From Pedobacter mendelii (GTDB taxonomy: Bacteria; Bacteroidota; Bacteroidia; Sphingobacteriales; Sphingobacteriaceae): 64,000 bases of DNA. The translations under genes were made by a program, and so were the position numbers. The notes beneath the pieces are model-generated. The model did no database searches, was not told the origin of the DNA, and worked only from the letters and a program-made list of their open reading frames with translations. The stretch spans positions 62,001 through 126,000 of the forward strand of contig NZ_BMDJ01000009.1 of the NCBI RefSeq assembly GCF_014635725.1, in the 5' to 3' direction. How positions within the stretch are numbered: position 1 is the stretch's first letter; every line of letters starts with the position of its first letter. Shown here piece after piece: positions 44,029 through 52,562 of this stretch.

Positions 44029-44110
44029 CTTCATTGCGAGGCATGAAGCAACTTTAATACTTTTGGTTGGCAGCGATAGTTGTAGGATTGTTTCGTGCCT
44101 CGCAATTAAG
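44029..44110. repeat. Palindromic element with CATTGCGAGGCATGAAGCAA arms
   Basis: The left arm (44029-44051) and the reverse complement of the right arm (44088-44110) differ at only three of 23 positions. They flank a 36-bp centre. The CATTGCGAGG...GCAA sequence belongs to the same broad family as the fragment at 22221-22251. It lies downstream of the sugar-kinase gene (minus strand) and may function as its transcription end. Confidence 0.75.
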
Positions 44111-44169
44111 ATGAGCTAAATTTGCTTGTCAATCCGTGTTTCCAAAAAAAGTAATCTATGAATTTGAAG

Positions 44170-45051
44170 TTAGCTCAACGCCATATGATAAATCTTCTTG
44201 TTATATTCAGGATTTGCTCCAGCTTGAGATGCTACAAAAGCACCAACCTTGCAAGCATTATCTAAAATGGTTTCCATGGTATAGCCCTGCAAATAACAAG
44301 CAATAAAAGTAGCTAAGAAAGCATCGCCGGCACCAACAGTATCTACAACCTGAACTTGATAGCCAGAATGTTTAAAAAACTTACCATCTTTTAAAACACA
44401 AGCACCTTTATCGCCAAGTGTTAAGCAAATAATTTCGATGTTAAATTGAGTAGAAAGTTGTTTTAAAATCTGTTCATCGGTATTACCTGTTAAACCAAAT
44501 GATTCCCTTACCCAAACAATTTCATCTTCATTAATTTTTAAAATATCGGCTTGTTTTAAAAGTGAATAAATTAACTCTTTTTCGTAAAATGGTGCTCTAA
44601 GATTGATGTCAAATATTTTAATTTTAGCATTCTCTAAAAGGGAAAAGATGGTTTTTCTAGATTTTTCATCTCTACAAGTTAAACTGCAATAAACAAAAGC
44701 ATCAGCTTGCTTTACCGCTTCTAAATTTTCATCAGTTACTTTAGTATCATCCCAGGCAACAGGTTGTTTTATGGTATAGGTTGCCTGATGCTTTTCATCC
44801 AATTGCACCACAACTGTGCTGGTTGGTAATTCGTTATTTACCTGAATTAGATTCGTAGGAAAATGGCTTGCAGCAAGAAAATTTAATAGTTCTTTGCCAT
44901 TATCATCATTTCCGACAGCACTAATGAAATTGCTTTCTATGTTTTGTTTATGAAGATTTAATGCAACATTCATACTTGAACCGCCTGCTTTTTTACCTTC
45001 TGGAAATACATCCCATAGTATTTCCCCAATTGTGATAACTTTATTTTGCAT
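44170..45051 (-). CDS. PfkB family carbohydrate kinase (fructokinase-like)
   Basis: The 293-residue protein has PfkB features: N-terminal GEILWDVFPEGKKAGGSSMN (substrate-binding Gly-Gly), the anion-hole/catalytic motif DTVGAGDAFLATF (about residues 236-248) and the ATP-side ICLTLGDKGACV. The size and motifs fit fructokinase or a related sugar kinase. No sugar transporter or hydrolase lies beside it, so the substrate is open. It is divergent from a DUF4440 gene 86 bp away. Confidence 0.9.
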   Translation of the reverse strand: MQNKVITIGEILWDVFPEGKKAGGSSMNVALNLHKQNIESNFISAVGNDDNGKELLNFLAASHFPTNLIQVNNELPTSTVVVQLDEKHQATYTIKQPVAWDDTKVTDENLEAVKQADAFVYCSLTCRDEKSRKTIFSLLENAKIKIFDINLRAPFYEKELIYSLLKQADILKINEDEIVWVRESFGLTGNTDEQILKQLSTQFNIEIICLTLGDKGACVLKDGKFFKHSGYQVQVVDTVGAGDAFLATFIACYLQGYTMETILDNACKVGAFVASQAGANPEYNKKIYHMALS

Positions 45052-45137
45052 AAGTAATATTAGAACTGTAAAGAAACAATTTTAAACTGTGCAACGGAAT
45101 AATTTGTTTTATATCTTTACAATAAGACCAAAAAATT

Positions 45138-45563
45138 ATGAAAAGAATTTTAATTGCTGCTATCATGTTAGTTTCATTAGGAACGTTTGCACAAACTGCT
45201 AATAACAAGCAAGCCATTTTGAATGTGTTGGAGAAACAACGCCAAAACTGGAATAATGGTGATTTAGAAGCTTTTATGCAAGGTTATGTAAAAAGTGATA
45301 GCTTGCTTTTTGTGGGTAAAAGTGGTCCAACCTATGGCTGGCAGAAAACTTTAGATAATTATAAAAAAAGTTATCCTGGTAAAGCAGGGATGGGTACATT
45401 AACTTTTGGAATTAAAAAAGTTGATTTTTTTAATAAAGATGTGGCATTCGTTTTAGGAAGCTGGCATCTAAAGCGTGAGAAAGATGAGCCTCAAGGTTAT
45501 TTTACTTTGCTTTTTAAAAAGATTAAAGGCGAGTGGAAGATTTTCGTAGACCATTCGAGCTAA
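45138..45563 (+). CDS. Secreted DUF4440/NTF2-like protein
   Basis: The 141-residue protein has a signal peptide (about 1-18, ending TFAQ) and an NTF2-like fold: an N-terminal helix (AILNVLEKQRQNWNNGDLEA), then FMQGYVKSDSLLFVG and the strands VAFVLGSWHLKRE and GYFTLLFKKIKGEWKIFVDH. Family members bind small ligands or act as minor enzymes; no catalytic residue can be assigned. The following 196 bp hold no recognisable feature. Confidence 0.88.
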   Translation: MKRILIAAIMLVSLGTFAQTANNKQAILNVLEKQRQNWNNGDLEAFMQGYVKSDSLLFVGKSGPTYGWQKTLDNYKKSYPGKAGMGTLTFGIKKVDFFNKDVAFVLGSWHLKREKDEPQGYFTLLFKKIKGEWKIFVDHSS

Positions 45564-45759
45564 AATAGATGTGAATGTAAGGCGGGAAATGTGTGAGGGA
45601 AGAATATTAATCTATATGTTTACAACATCTGTGCAGCTGAGGTTCCTCTTCGGGAATCAATCTTTGTTCCAGTGAACACTAACTATTGAGATAAATATAA
45701 AGGGCTTATTCGAATACTATGTTAGCCGTTAAAAAAACTCAAAGATGACTATCCGGTAG

Positions 45760-46374
45760 CTACTCTCCCAACTTAAAATCCTTATAGTAAAAATCTTTAT
45801 CCTCATCAGTAATCGTGCGAATTATTCGGCAAGGGTTTCCGGCTGCAAAAACATTATCCGGAACATCTCTTGTTACTACACTTCCCGAGCCAATAACCAC
45901 ATTTGAACCAATTTTTACGCCTGGATTGATAACTACATTCCCACCAATCCAAACACTATTGCCGATGGTAATTTCTTGTGCCCACTCGTGTTCCTGGTCG
46001 CGAAGGTGTGCGTGTATTGGGTGACCAGCGGTGTAGATTGCCACATTAGGTGCAATAAACACACTATTGCCAATGCTGACTTTAGCGCAATCTAAAATAA
46101 CCAGATTAAAGTTGGCGTAAAAATTATCTCCTATCTCAATGTTATACCCGTAATCGCAACGAAATGGAGGTTCTATATAAAACATCTTTTCGGTTTTCCC
46201 GAATAATCTTTTTAATAATTCTTTTCGCTGTTTAATAAATTTTGGAGCCAGATTATTAAATTCAAAAATTACCTCACGGGCTTTTAATCGCTCTTTTGAT
46301 AGTTCTGCATCGCCAGCTTGATAAGCTTTTCCCGCAAGCATTTTTTGCTTTTCTGTAAGTATAATAGGTTCCAT
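45760..46374 (-). CDS. Sugar O-acetyltransferase (maltose/galactoside acetyltransferase type)
   Basis: The 204-residue left-handed beta-helix protein has the Mac domain at its start (MLAGKAYQAGDAELSKER) and hexapeptide repeats from about residue 75 (IEIGDNFYANFNLVI, then SIGNSVFIAPNVAIYTAGHP, with the catalytic-type His). It ends with the loop VIGSGSVVTRDVPDNVFAAG. It transfers acetyl from acetyl-CoA to a sugar hydroxyl. The physiological acceptor is unknown. Confidence 0.93.
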   Translation of the reverse strand: MEPIILTEKQKMLAGKAYQAGDAELSKERLKAREVIFEFNNLAPKFIKQRKELLKRLFGKTEKMFYIEPPFRCDYGYNIEIGDNFYANFNLVILDCAKVSIGNSVFIAPNVAIYTAGHPIHAHLRDQEHEWAQEITIGNSVWIGGNVVINPGVKIGSNVVIGSGSVVTRDVPDNVFAAGNPCRIIRTITDEDKDFYYKDFKLGE

Positions 46375-46474
46375 ATAATGCGTTAATAATTACCGAATTT
46401 ATAAAAGATTATGAAACTCTATCTATTATTTTAAAGGTTATTTCATAATGGCGAATCAACCATCAGCTAAAAAC

Positions 46475-46509
46475 AAAAACGGGGCTACCGTTATCGATGC
46501 CCCGTTTTT
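46475..46509 (-). terminator. Terminator of the JmjC/cupin-like gene
   Basis: AAAAACGGGGC and GCCCCGTTTTT are exact reverse complements around a 13-nt loop (46475-46485 and 46499-46509). It is 18 bp downstream of the minus-strand gene stop. The T-run exists on both strands. Confidence 0.88.
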
Positions 46510-46527
46510 ATTATATGTAAAAATAGA

Positions 46528-47406
46528 TTACGGTCTTCCCTTTGCTAATGCGTTTTCAGCAATTTTAACTGCTTTTTTTTCTCTCCAATTGGCATATTTC
46601 TCTTTGAAAGTCATTTTGATTAAACTATCAATGGCGCCGTGGGTAAATAAACTCCATACGCTAGCAACTTTTCTGGAAATTGACTGATCCCAGGCACGTA
46701 AGCTTAATGAAAATGAGCCGTCTAAATATTTCATCCAATGCCACATTCCTGTTGGCATAAATAAAGTATCGCCATGTTCTAAGAAAACTTCGTAACCTTC
46801 AATACCATTAAGGGCAGGGAATTTTTTAAAATCAGGATTGGCAACATCATAATCTTCTAAAGCATAAGTTGCATTGGGTAAGCAATAAAGCCTATCTTTC
46901 CATTTATTGTCAAATAGAACAATGTGTTTTCTGCCGCCAAAATGAGTATGGAAAATATGAGGTAAGTCGATATCGTAATGTAAAAATGTTACCGAATTAG
47001 AGCCGCCAAAAAACATTGCTGGCATGCTTTCTATAAAGCCGCCCATTAAATCTTTCGGTATCTTAATATCGTTAATTAAACTTGGCACTTTTTTAAATAA
47101 ATTGAAGAAGAAAATCCTCAATTCAGTAGGTTCGCGTTTAATTAAATCAAGGTAATCACCAAACTTCATATGTGCCGTAGCAGCATTTATTGGTTTTGAT
47201 GGGTCTGCTTTAGAGTTATCGTATAGTGGAACTTCTAAATCGCCACCAATTTCCTTTAAATATCCCGTTGTCCATTTTTCTCTAGCAGGCCAATCTTTTG
47301 TTAAGCCCCGAATAACTAATGGTTTTTTAGTTTTCAGGTATTTTTTCTTGAAATCTTCTGGAGTGATATTCTCGACGATGTCTACAGGTTTTAAAATGAA
47401 ACTCAT
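46528..47406 (-). CDS. Cupin-like (JmjC-type) Fe(II)/2-oxoglutarate oxygenase family protein
   Basis: The 292-residue protein opens with the Cupin_8 pattern (PLVIRGLTKDWPAREKW). The iron ligands are visible as His143-x-Asp145 in LHYDIDLPHIFH and His223 in TGMWHWMKY. The 2-oxoglutarate-binding Lys may be in GGRKHIVLFD (about 157-166). Members hydroxylate proteins or small molecules; the target is unknown. It is transcribed in the same direction as the DUF3050 gene 211 bp upstream, and a clear terminator follows. Confidence 0.87.
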   Translation of the reverse strand: MSFILKPVDIVENITPEDFKKKYLKTKKPLVIRGLTKDWPAREKWTTGYLKEIGGDLEVPLYDNSKADPSKPINAATAHMKFGDYLDLIKREPTELRIFFFNLFKKVPSLINDIKIPKDLMGGFIESMPAMFFGGSNSVTFLHYDIDLPHIFHTHFGGRKHIVLFDNKWKDRLYCLPNATYALEDYDVANPDFKKFPALNGIEGYEVFLEHGDTLFMPTGMWHWMKYLDGSFSLSLRAWDQSISRKVASVWSLFTHGAIDSLIKMTFKEKYANWREKKAVKIAENALAKGRP

Positions 47407-47617
47407 GCTTTTAAAATTGGTTATTTGTTGCCGAAAAGCAAATGTGTAAATTTTATTTTACAAATTGGATAGCTTTAAAGAAATGTGACGCAAATTATTT
47501 AATTCTGAATTTTTATTAAGTTAACAATTAAAAGTTTTTAGTTTGTAATTATCATTAGTTTGTTGGTTATTAATAAACCAGCAATTTAATCGCTTCTACA
47601 ATTATAAATTTCAATAA

Positions 47618-48409
47618 TTAACCTTCAGCTAAAACTTTTCTTCCAACAATTTCAGTATAAGCTGCATCCCATAAATCGATGCGTTTTTGTAAGGCATTTT
47701 TTGTTGTTTCTTCAGCCTCTGCCCAAAAGGTTTCATCTTTTTGGCAAAGCTTTTCTGTCATTGATAAAGCCAAATGACTATGATGATCGCCGTCTACTTC
47801 AATGTGGCGTTCTAAATAATATTTAAAAATGGAAACCTTTTCTGGTTGAGTACTATTTAAATCATTAACCATACTAAAGAACATGTTCGGAATTAAATCC
47901 TCTCGGCCAAATGTAAAACTAGCTGCCTGGAGATGGCTTTTTCTACTATTAATAGTCTCAAAAGTTGAACGAACGAAATTTCTTGCTGCTTCTGGCACCA
48001 AAGCCAATTCAAAAGCCATGTCGAAATCTCTGCCATTATTTATAGAAACTAAAAAATTATTAATTGGTGCAATATTAGCTCCACATTGTTGCATTGCATC
48101 TAAATATAATTCGAAATGACTTTTAATATCTCCTTTCGCATCAAAATCACTTTCTTCTCCGGCTACAATTTCGTTAATTAATTGTCTGGTTACAGCATCG
48201 CCAACAGGAAACCAAGGCAAGGTTGTACAGGTTAAATTTATCTGGAGCGATTTTAGTAGCGACATAAAATCCCACACAGCATAAATATGGTGTTCCATGA
48301 AAATTTGCAAATCCTCCAATTCACTAATTTCTGCATATACTTTATGGTTAATAATCTGCTGCCTTAATGGCTCAATATTTTCTTGAATTTTTATAATTTT
48401 GGGATGCAT
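47618..48409 (-). CDS. DUF3050 protein, heme-oxygenase-like fold
   Basis: The 263-residue all-alpha protein is a DUF3050 member. Potential metal-ligand residues are Glu39-His40-His41 in the first long helix (FMEHHIYAVWDFMSLL), Glu170 in SFTFGREDLIP, and His202, Asp206, His209 and His210 in LERHIEVDGDHHSHLA. This spread resembles the heme-oxygenase-like diiron oxidase superfamily. The similarity is by eye only. It has no signal peptide. It lies upstream of the cupin-like gene on the same strand with a 211-bp gap. Confidence 0.85.
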   Translation of the reverse strand: MHPKIIKIQENIEPLRQQIINHKVYAEISELEDLQIFMEHHIYAVWDFMSLLKSLQINLTCTTLPWFPVGDAVTRQLINEIVAGEESDFDAKGDIKSHFELYLDAMQQCGANIAPINNFLVSINNGRDFDMAFELALVPEAARNFVRSTFETINSRKSHLQAASFTFGREDLIPNMFFSMVNDLNSTQPEKVSIFKYYLERHIEVDGDHHSHLALSMTEKLCQKDETFWAEAEETTKNALQKRIDLWDAAYTEIVGRKVLAEG

Positions 48410-48569
48410 CTTATCCTAGTTATTAAGTTTTATTTATTGAATTAAAGGAAGTTATTACTCTCATTCTGTTTCTCTTGCCAAAATTAATTAGTTATTAGCA
48501 CCAATTACTACAAAATCTAAAACCTGAAAAACAGCTGACAAATAAATATTCAACTGATTAATTATTGAC

Positions 48570-48606
48570 AATAAAAAAAACGCTTCTGCAGAGCAGAAAC
48601 GTTTTT
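48570..48606 (-). terminator. Terminator of the fasciclin gene
   Basis: AAAACG-C-TTCTGC and GCAGAA-A-CGTTTT pair around an AGA loop with one internal mismatch. A/T runs lie at both ends. It lies 22 bp after the fasciclin gene stop on the minus strand. Confidence 0.85.
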
Positions 48607-48627
48607 ATGTAAATTGGGATGTGAATA

Positions 48628-49179
48628 TTATTTTGGCATTAAAACAGTATCCACTACATGGATAACACCATTTTTTTGATTAACATCTGCAATGGTTACT
48701 GTACTCATTCCACCTTTTGCATCAGTTAACATTAATTTTTTACCCATCATTTGAGCAGTAAGTTTTTCACCTTCTACAGTTGTAAGTTCTGCTTTACCAC
48801 CTCCAGCTTTAATTGCTTTAGCAATTGCTTTGCTATCCATTTTACCAGCAACAACGTGATAAGTTAAAATTTTTGTTAAAGTTGCTTTATTTTCTGGTTT
48901 TACTAATGTTTCAACAGTTCCTGCAGGTAATTTTGCAAAAGCTTCGTTTGTAGGTGCGAATACTGTGAACGGACCAGCACTTTTTAAAGTTTCTACCAAT
49001 TCTGCTGCTTTAACTGCTGCAACTAGTGTAGTGTGGTCTTTTGAATTTACTGCATTGTCAACAATGTCTTTAGTTGCATACATTTCTGCACCACCAACCA
49101 TTGGGTTTTTTTGAGCGTAAACTTGACTTGTAAATGCCATAGTAACAACGGCAATTGCTGATAAGATTAATTTTTTCAT
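48628..49179 (-). CDS. Secreted fasciclin domain protein
   Basis: The 183-residue protein has a signal peptide (MKKLILSAIAVVTMAFTSQVYA) and one FAS1 domain. Its H1-type motif is GPFTVFAPTNEAFAKLPAG (about residues 94-112), followed by TKILTYHVVAGKM, and it ends with NGVIHVVDTVLMPK. FAS1 domains mediate adhesion or matrix interactions. It is monocistronic, with a terminator downstream and a 308-bp upstream region. Confidence 0.95.
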   Translation of the reverse strand: MKKLILSAIAVVTMAFTSQVYAQKNPMVGGAEMYATKDIVDNAVNSKDHTTLVAAVKAAELVETLKSAGPFTVFAPTNEAFAKLPAGTVETLVKPENKATLTKILTYHVVAGKMDSKAIAKAIKAGGGKAELTTVEGEKLTAQMMGKKLMLTDAKGGMSTVTIADVNQKNGVIHVVDTVLMPK

Positions 49180-49487
49180 TATTTCTAATTTTTAAGTTCT
49201 GTTATTTGCACTCATTTACGACGAGTAACAGCTACTTGGATTTTTACAAAGAATAAAAATTTATAATTAATTAATAATGAGGCTCTTAAAATTTTTTGAA
49301 AAGATACTGTGGTAATTCTTCGGATAAACTAGTCCGTCTTTTCGCTAAATCTTTTTTGGCAATGCACTACTATTAAGGCACGTTTATGCACCAAAAAAGT
49401 ATATCGCTGCAATACGGTTTAAATAAATAAGCTTGTTCAAAACACTAACTTTCGATATCAGCTGCATATAAAAAGTTTGTGCATTAT
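49180..49487. other. 308-bp intergenic region between SDR and fasciclin genes
   Basis: The region should hold the fasciclin-gene promoter (minus strand). On that strand TATTCTTTG (49241-49249) is a possible -7 box of the Bacteroidetes type. TTTTTTGG (49352-49359) and CCAAAAAA (49391-49398) form an A/T-rich dyad that also includes TGCA on both sides. It could end the SDR transcript but lacks a clear terminator shape. No gene is seen. Confidence 0.35.
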
Positions 49488-50270
49488 TTAAGTAACATTG
49501 GCAGCTCTCACTTTTTTCGAGAAATAAGCTGGGAAAAATCGTTTTAAGAATATCGCTTTAGTTTCTTTCCCACCAATGTAAACCTCTTCTTTTTTGGCTT
49601 TTACTGCTGCAACAATTTGCTTTGCGCATTCTTCGGCACTCATGCCATTAGCCTGGGCATCATCCATTACTCCTTGACTATTACCGTTAGCCGTTAAAGC
49701 ATTTACAGAAACTTTTGTTTTTATAAAACCAGGACAAACAATTGAAATATCAATATTTTTATCATACGTTTCAGAACGTAAAGAATCGAAATAACCGTGA
49801 AGTGCATGTTTAGATGCGGAATAAGCTGAGCGTAATTTCGTCCCAAATTTTCCAACTAAACTGCTAATCAAAACAATATGTCCACCACCGTTTTTTATCA
49901 TTAAAGGCAAAACAGCTTTACTTAAAACCACGGTTCCCCAAAAATTGGTGTCCATAATTTTTTGCTCTGTTTTTAAATCAGTTTCTAAAGCCAATCCTCG
50001 TTGACTAATTCCGCCGCAGTTAATTAGCAAATCAATCTTACCAAAAATCTTAATTGCATCTATAGCTTTATATTGAAGTGTATCTGTTTCGCTTAAATCG
50101 AAGGGCAAAACATGTATGTTAAATGAATTCTGGCAATTGCCTTTAACACGAAATAGTTCATCACGGTTACGGCCTGAGATGATTAACTTACCTCCGGCTT
50201 TGAAATATTCGTAAACCAAGGCTTCTCCAATGCCCGAAGAAGCGCCTGTAATCCATACAATTTTAGACAT
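49488..50270 (-). CDS. Short-chain dehydrogenase/reductase
   Basis: The 260-residue protein is a classical SDR, with the cofactor loop TGASSGIGEALVYEYF near the N-terminus, NCGG in the NAG position, the catalytic Ser in HIVLISSLVG and the Y-x3-K motif in SAYSASKHALHG. The C-terminal tail (KRFFPAYFSKKVRAANV) is basic and hydrophobic, as in membrane-associated DltE/dehydrogenase 7-like SDRs. The substrate is unknown. It lies 68 bp after hemW on the same strand. Confidence 0.93.
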   Translation of the reverse strand: MSKIVWITGASSGIGEALVYEYFKAGGKLIISGRNRDELFRVKGNCQNSFNIHVLPFDLSETDTLQYKAIDAIKIFGKIDLLINCGGISQRGLALETDLKTEQKIMDTNFWGTVVLSKAVLPLMIKNGGGHIVLISSLVGKFGTKLRSAYSASKHALHGYFDSLRSETYDKNIDISIVCPGFIKTKVSVNALTANGNSQGVMDDAQANGMSAEECAKQIVAAVKAKKEEVYIGGKETKAIFLKRFFPAYFSKKVRAANVT

Positions 50271-50284
50271 ACTATTTAATTATT

Positions 50285-50345
50285 TAAGTAACTGAGTTAT
50301 TGAATGACAGAATGATTGAATATCATCTAGAAATTCTTTCATTCA
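50285..50345. repeat. GATTGAAT-word hairpin between hemW and the SDR gene
   Basis: TTATTGAATGACAGAATGAT and TGAATATC (50298-50326) face TTTCATTCACTG (50336-50347), built of reverse-complement pieces. It is a third copy of the word family seen at 2297-2470 and 38837-38920, and overlaps the end of hemW by a few bases. Confidence 0.5.
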
Positions 50346-51475
50346 CTGCTATTTATAATAAACAACTCTGAAGCAATATGATCGGCAAAAAATTTCCCGC
50401 TTTGGCTCAATTTAATTTTTTCTTCACCTAGTATAAGCCAATCTTTATCTTCAAAACCACGCAGATTATGTTTGGTTTCTTCTAAGAAATCTTTGCCGAA
50501 TTCATCAGTTATTTTTTGTAAATCAGTTCCCCACATGGTTCTTAACGAAGTCATGATATACTCGTTAAATCTATCGTTCAAACTTAATTCTTCAATTAGC
50601 TCTGGTAATTTGTTTCGTTCTAATTGCTCCATATATAGCGAATTACTTGCCGGATTCATGTATCGATTCTGTCCGTCAAATCCATGCGCTGATGGACCAA
50701 TACCAATATAATTAACGCCTTTCCAATAATTGGTATTGTGAATGGCATAGCGATTAGGCTTGGCAAAATTTGAGATTTCATACTGTTCAAAACCGGCTTC
50801 TAACAGTTTATCCATCAAAATAACAAATTGCCCGGCGCTCTGATTATCACTAATAGGATTTTGTTGTTTGTTTTTAATGGCATGTGCAAGTGCAGTTCTT
50901 GGTTCAACGGTAAGTGCATATGCAGAAACATGCGGCACTTGTAGTTCTACAGCTTTTTCAATGTTGCTAAGCCATTTGGTATCAGTTAAAAGTGGATAGC
51001 CGTAAATCAAGTCCAAAGTCAGGTTTTCAAAACCAGCATCCTGACTTCTCCTAATACAATTTTCGGCTTCACTGGCGTTGTGCACCCTGTTCATCCAAAC
51101 CAAATCTTCATTAAAAAAAGATTGAATACCAACGCTGAACCGGTTAACAGGAAGTTGCCTCAACTCTTTTATTTTCTGTGAGGTTAAATCATCTGGATTG
51201 GTTTCGATAGTAATTTCTGCATTTGTATCAACTGAAAAAGTGCTGTTTATGGCATCAAAAATTTTTTGCAAAGAAGATTGAGATAGGATAGAAGGTGTAC
51301 CTCCACCGAAATATATACTGCCTACCTGCCCAGAAATTCTATCCTTTTTCATTTTAATTTCTTTGCAAATGGCTTCAACCATTTCATCAGCATATTTTAA
51401 AGAAGTGCTAAAATGAAAATCGCAATAGTGACAAGCTTTTTTGCAAAAAGGAATATGAATATATATACCGGACAT
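50339..51475 (-). CDS. hemW: Radical SAM heme chaperone (coproporphyrinogen III oxidase-like)
   Basis: The 378-residue protein starts MSGIYIHIPFCKKACHYCDF, with the radical-SAM cluster motif C-x3-C-x2-C. It lacks the extra N-terminal extension of true HemN, which favours HemW, a heme-trafficking protein. Other motifs are YFGGGTPSIL, ETNPDDLT and RFSVGIQSF, and the C-terminal HemN domain. It is divergent from the DUF4271/hemD pair 96 bp away, and hemD itself is a heme gene, so a heme theme is shared. Confidence 0.93.
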   Translation of the reverse strand: MSGIYIHIPFCKKACHYCDFHFSTSLKYADEMVEAICKEIKMKKDRISGQVGSIYFGGGTPSILSQSSLQKIFDAINSTFSVDTNAEITIETNPDDLTSQKIKELRQLPVNRFSVGIQSFFNEDLVWMNRVHNASEAENCIRRSQDAGFENLTLDLIYGYPLLTDTKWLSNIEKAVELQVPHVSAYALTVEPRTALAHAIKNKQQNPISDNQSAGQFVILMDKLLEAGFEQYEISNFAKPNRYAIHNTNYWKGVNYIGIGPSAHGFDGQNRYMNPASNSLYMEQLERNKLPELIEELSLNDRFNEYIMTSLRTMWGTDLQKITDEFGKDFLEETKHNLRGFEDKDWLILGEEKIKLSQSGKFFADHIASELFIINSSE

Positions 51476-51571
51476 CGCCGTAAAGATACAGCATATTATT
51501 ATTTCAATTATTTTCTTTAGGTAAACAGTGATTAATCGACTACTTTTGCAATCTTATTTCTGATTGACAGC

Positions 51572-52549
51572 ATGCCGAAATACATTTTAATTCTACTCGC
51601 GTTTTTATTGTCTGCACATTTTCTTGAAGCACAACAAATTCCGGCTAAGGTTGATTCAAATTCGGTGATTAAATATCAATACAAAAGATTTCGGCCCGAT
51701 TCGGCAACACTTGCCAGACAAGTTTTTGTAACTGATTCCATTATAACGCAAACCTGGGTTTTGCCAGATAGCCTAATTAACAAAAATGCATTATTGGATA
51801 GTGTTGAGAAAGAGTATATGTTTCCAACCTTGGATTTGCTCGGCTGGCAGAAGAAATATAAAGACTATAAAAAGAAAGAAAACCCTTATCAGTTAGGTCG
51901 TTCTATACCTAAAGGAAATGTATGGCTTTTAGGTTTTATATTTATTATGCTTGTTGTGTTTGCAATTTTAAAGAATGCGTTTTCTAAACAGCTTTCAGCA
52001 ATTGTAGAATCTTTTTTTAGTAATCGAATTTTAAATAATATTAATAAAGAAGATAATTTATTTAGTTCTTGGCCATTTTTACTATTATTTATACAATTCG
52101 GATTCATTTTAGGAATGTTTTTCTTTCTTGTAGCACAATATTATGATATGTACCAGGCTAAAGATGGCTTTAAATTTTTCTTTAGCATTTCGATTATTAT
52201 CATTGTATTTTATGCTTTGAAACTAATTATTTTAAGATTTTTAGGCTTTCTTTTTAACATTCAAAAGCCTGTAAATGAGTATATTTCAATATTGTATTTA
52301 AGTTATTTCAATGCATCATTGCTATTTATACCATTGGTTATTGCATTTGCATTATCGCCTTTAAAATATGGTGTAATATATATAGGATTAGCCATCTTAC
52401 TTTTAGTAGTTATATTTGCCTTTCAATTGCTGCGTGCCGGAATTACAATACTTTCTAATAATAAGTTTTCCAAAATGCATTTATTTTTGTACTTTTGCGC
52501 CCTCGAAATATGTCCCGTTTTAATACTAATTAAAACGATAGGATTGTAG
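51572..52549 (+). CDS. DUF4271 membrane protein
   Basis: The 325-residue protein has a signal peptide (about 1-20, ending LEAQ), a soluble part of about 90 residues, then about six membrane helices from residue 113. This is the Bacteroidetes-specific DUF4271 layout. DUF4271 genes commonly sit just before hemD in this phylum; a role is unknown. The hemD start follows after 13 bp, so the two should be cotranscribed. Confidence 0.85.
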   Translation: MPKYILILLAFLLSAHFLEAQQIPAKVDSNSVIKYQYKRFRPDSATLARQVFVTDSIITQTWVLPDSLINKNALLDSVEKEYMFPTLDLLGWQKKYKDYKKKENPYQLGRSIPKGNVWLLGFIFIMLVVFAILKNAFSKQLSAIVESFFSNRILNNINKEDNLFSSWPFLLLFIQFGFILGMFFFLVAQYYDMYQAKDGFKFFFSISIIIIVFYALKLIILRFLGFLFNIQKPVNEYISILYLSYFNASLLFIPLVIAFALSPLKYGVIYIGLAILLLVVIFAFQLLRAGITILSNNKFSKMHLFLYFCALEICPVLILIKTIGL

Positions 52550-52562
52550 CAGAAAAAGGAAA

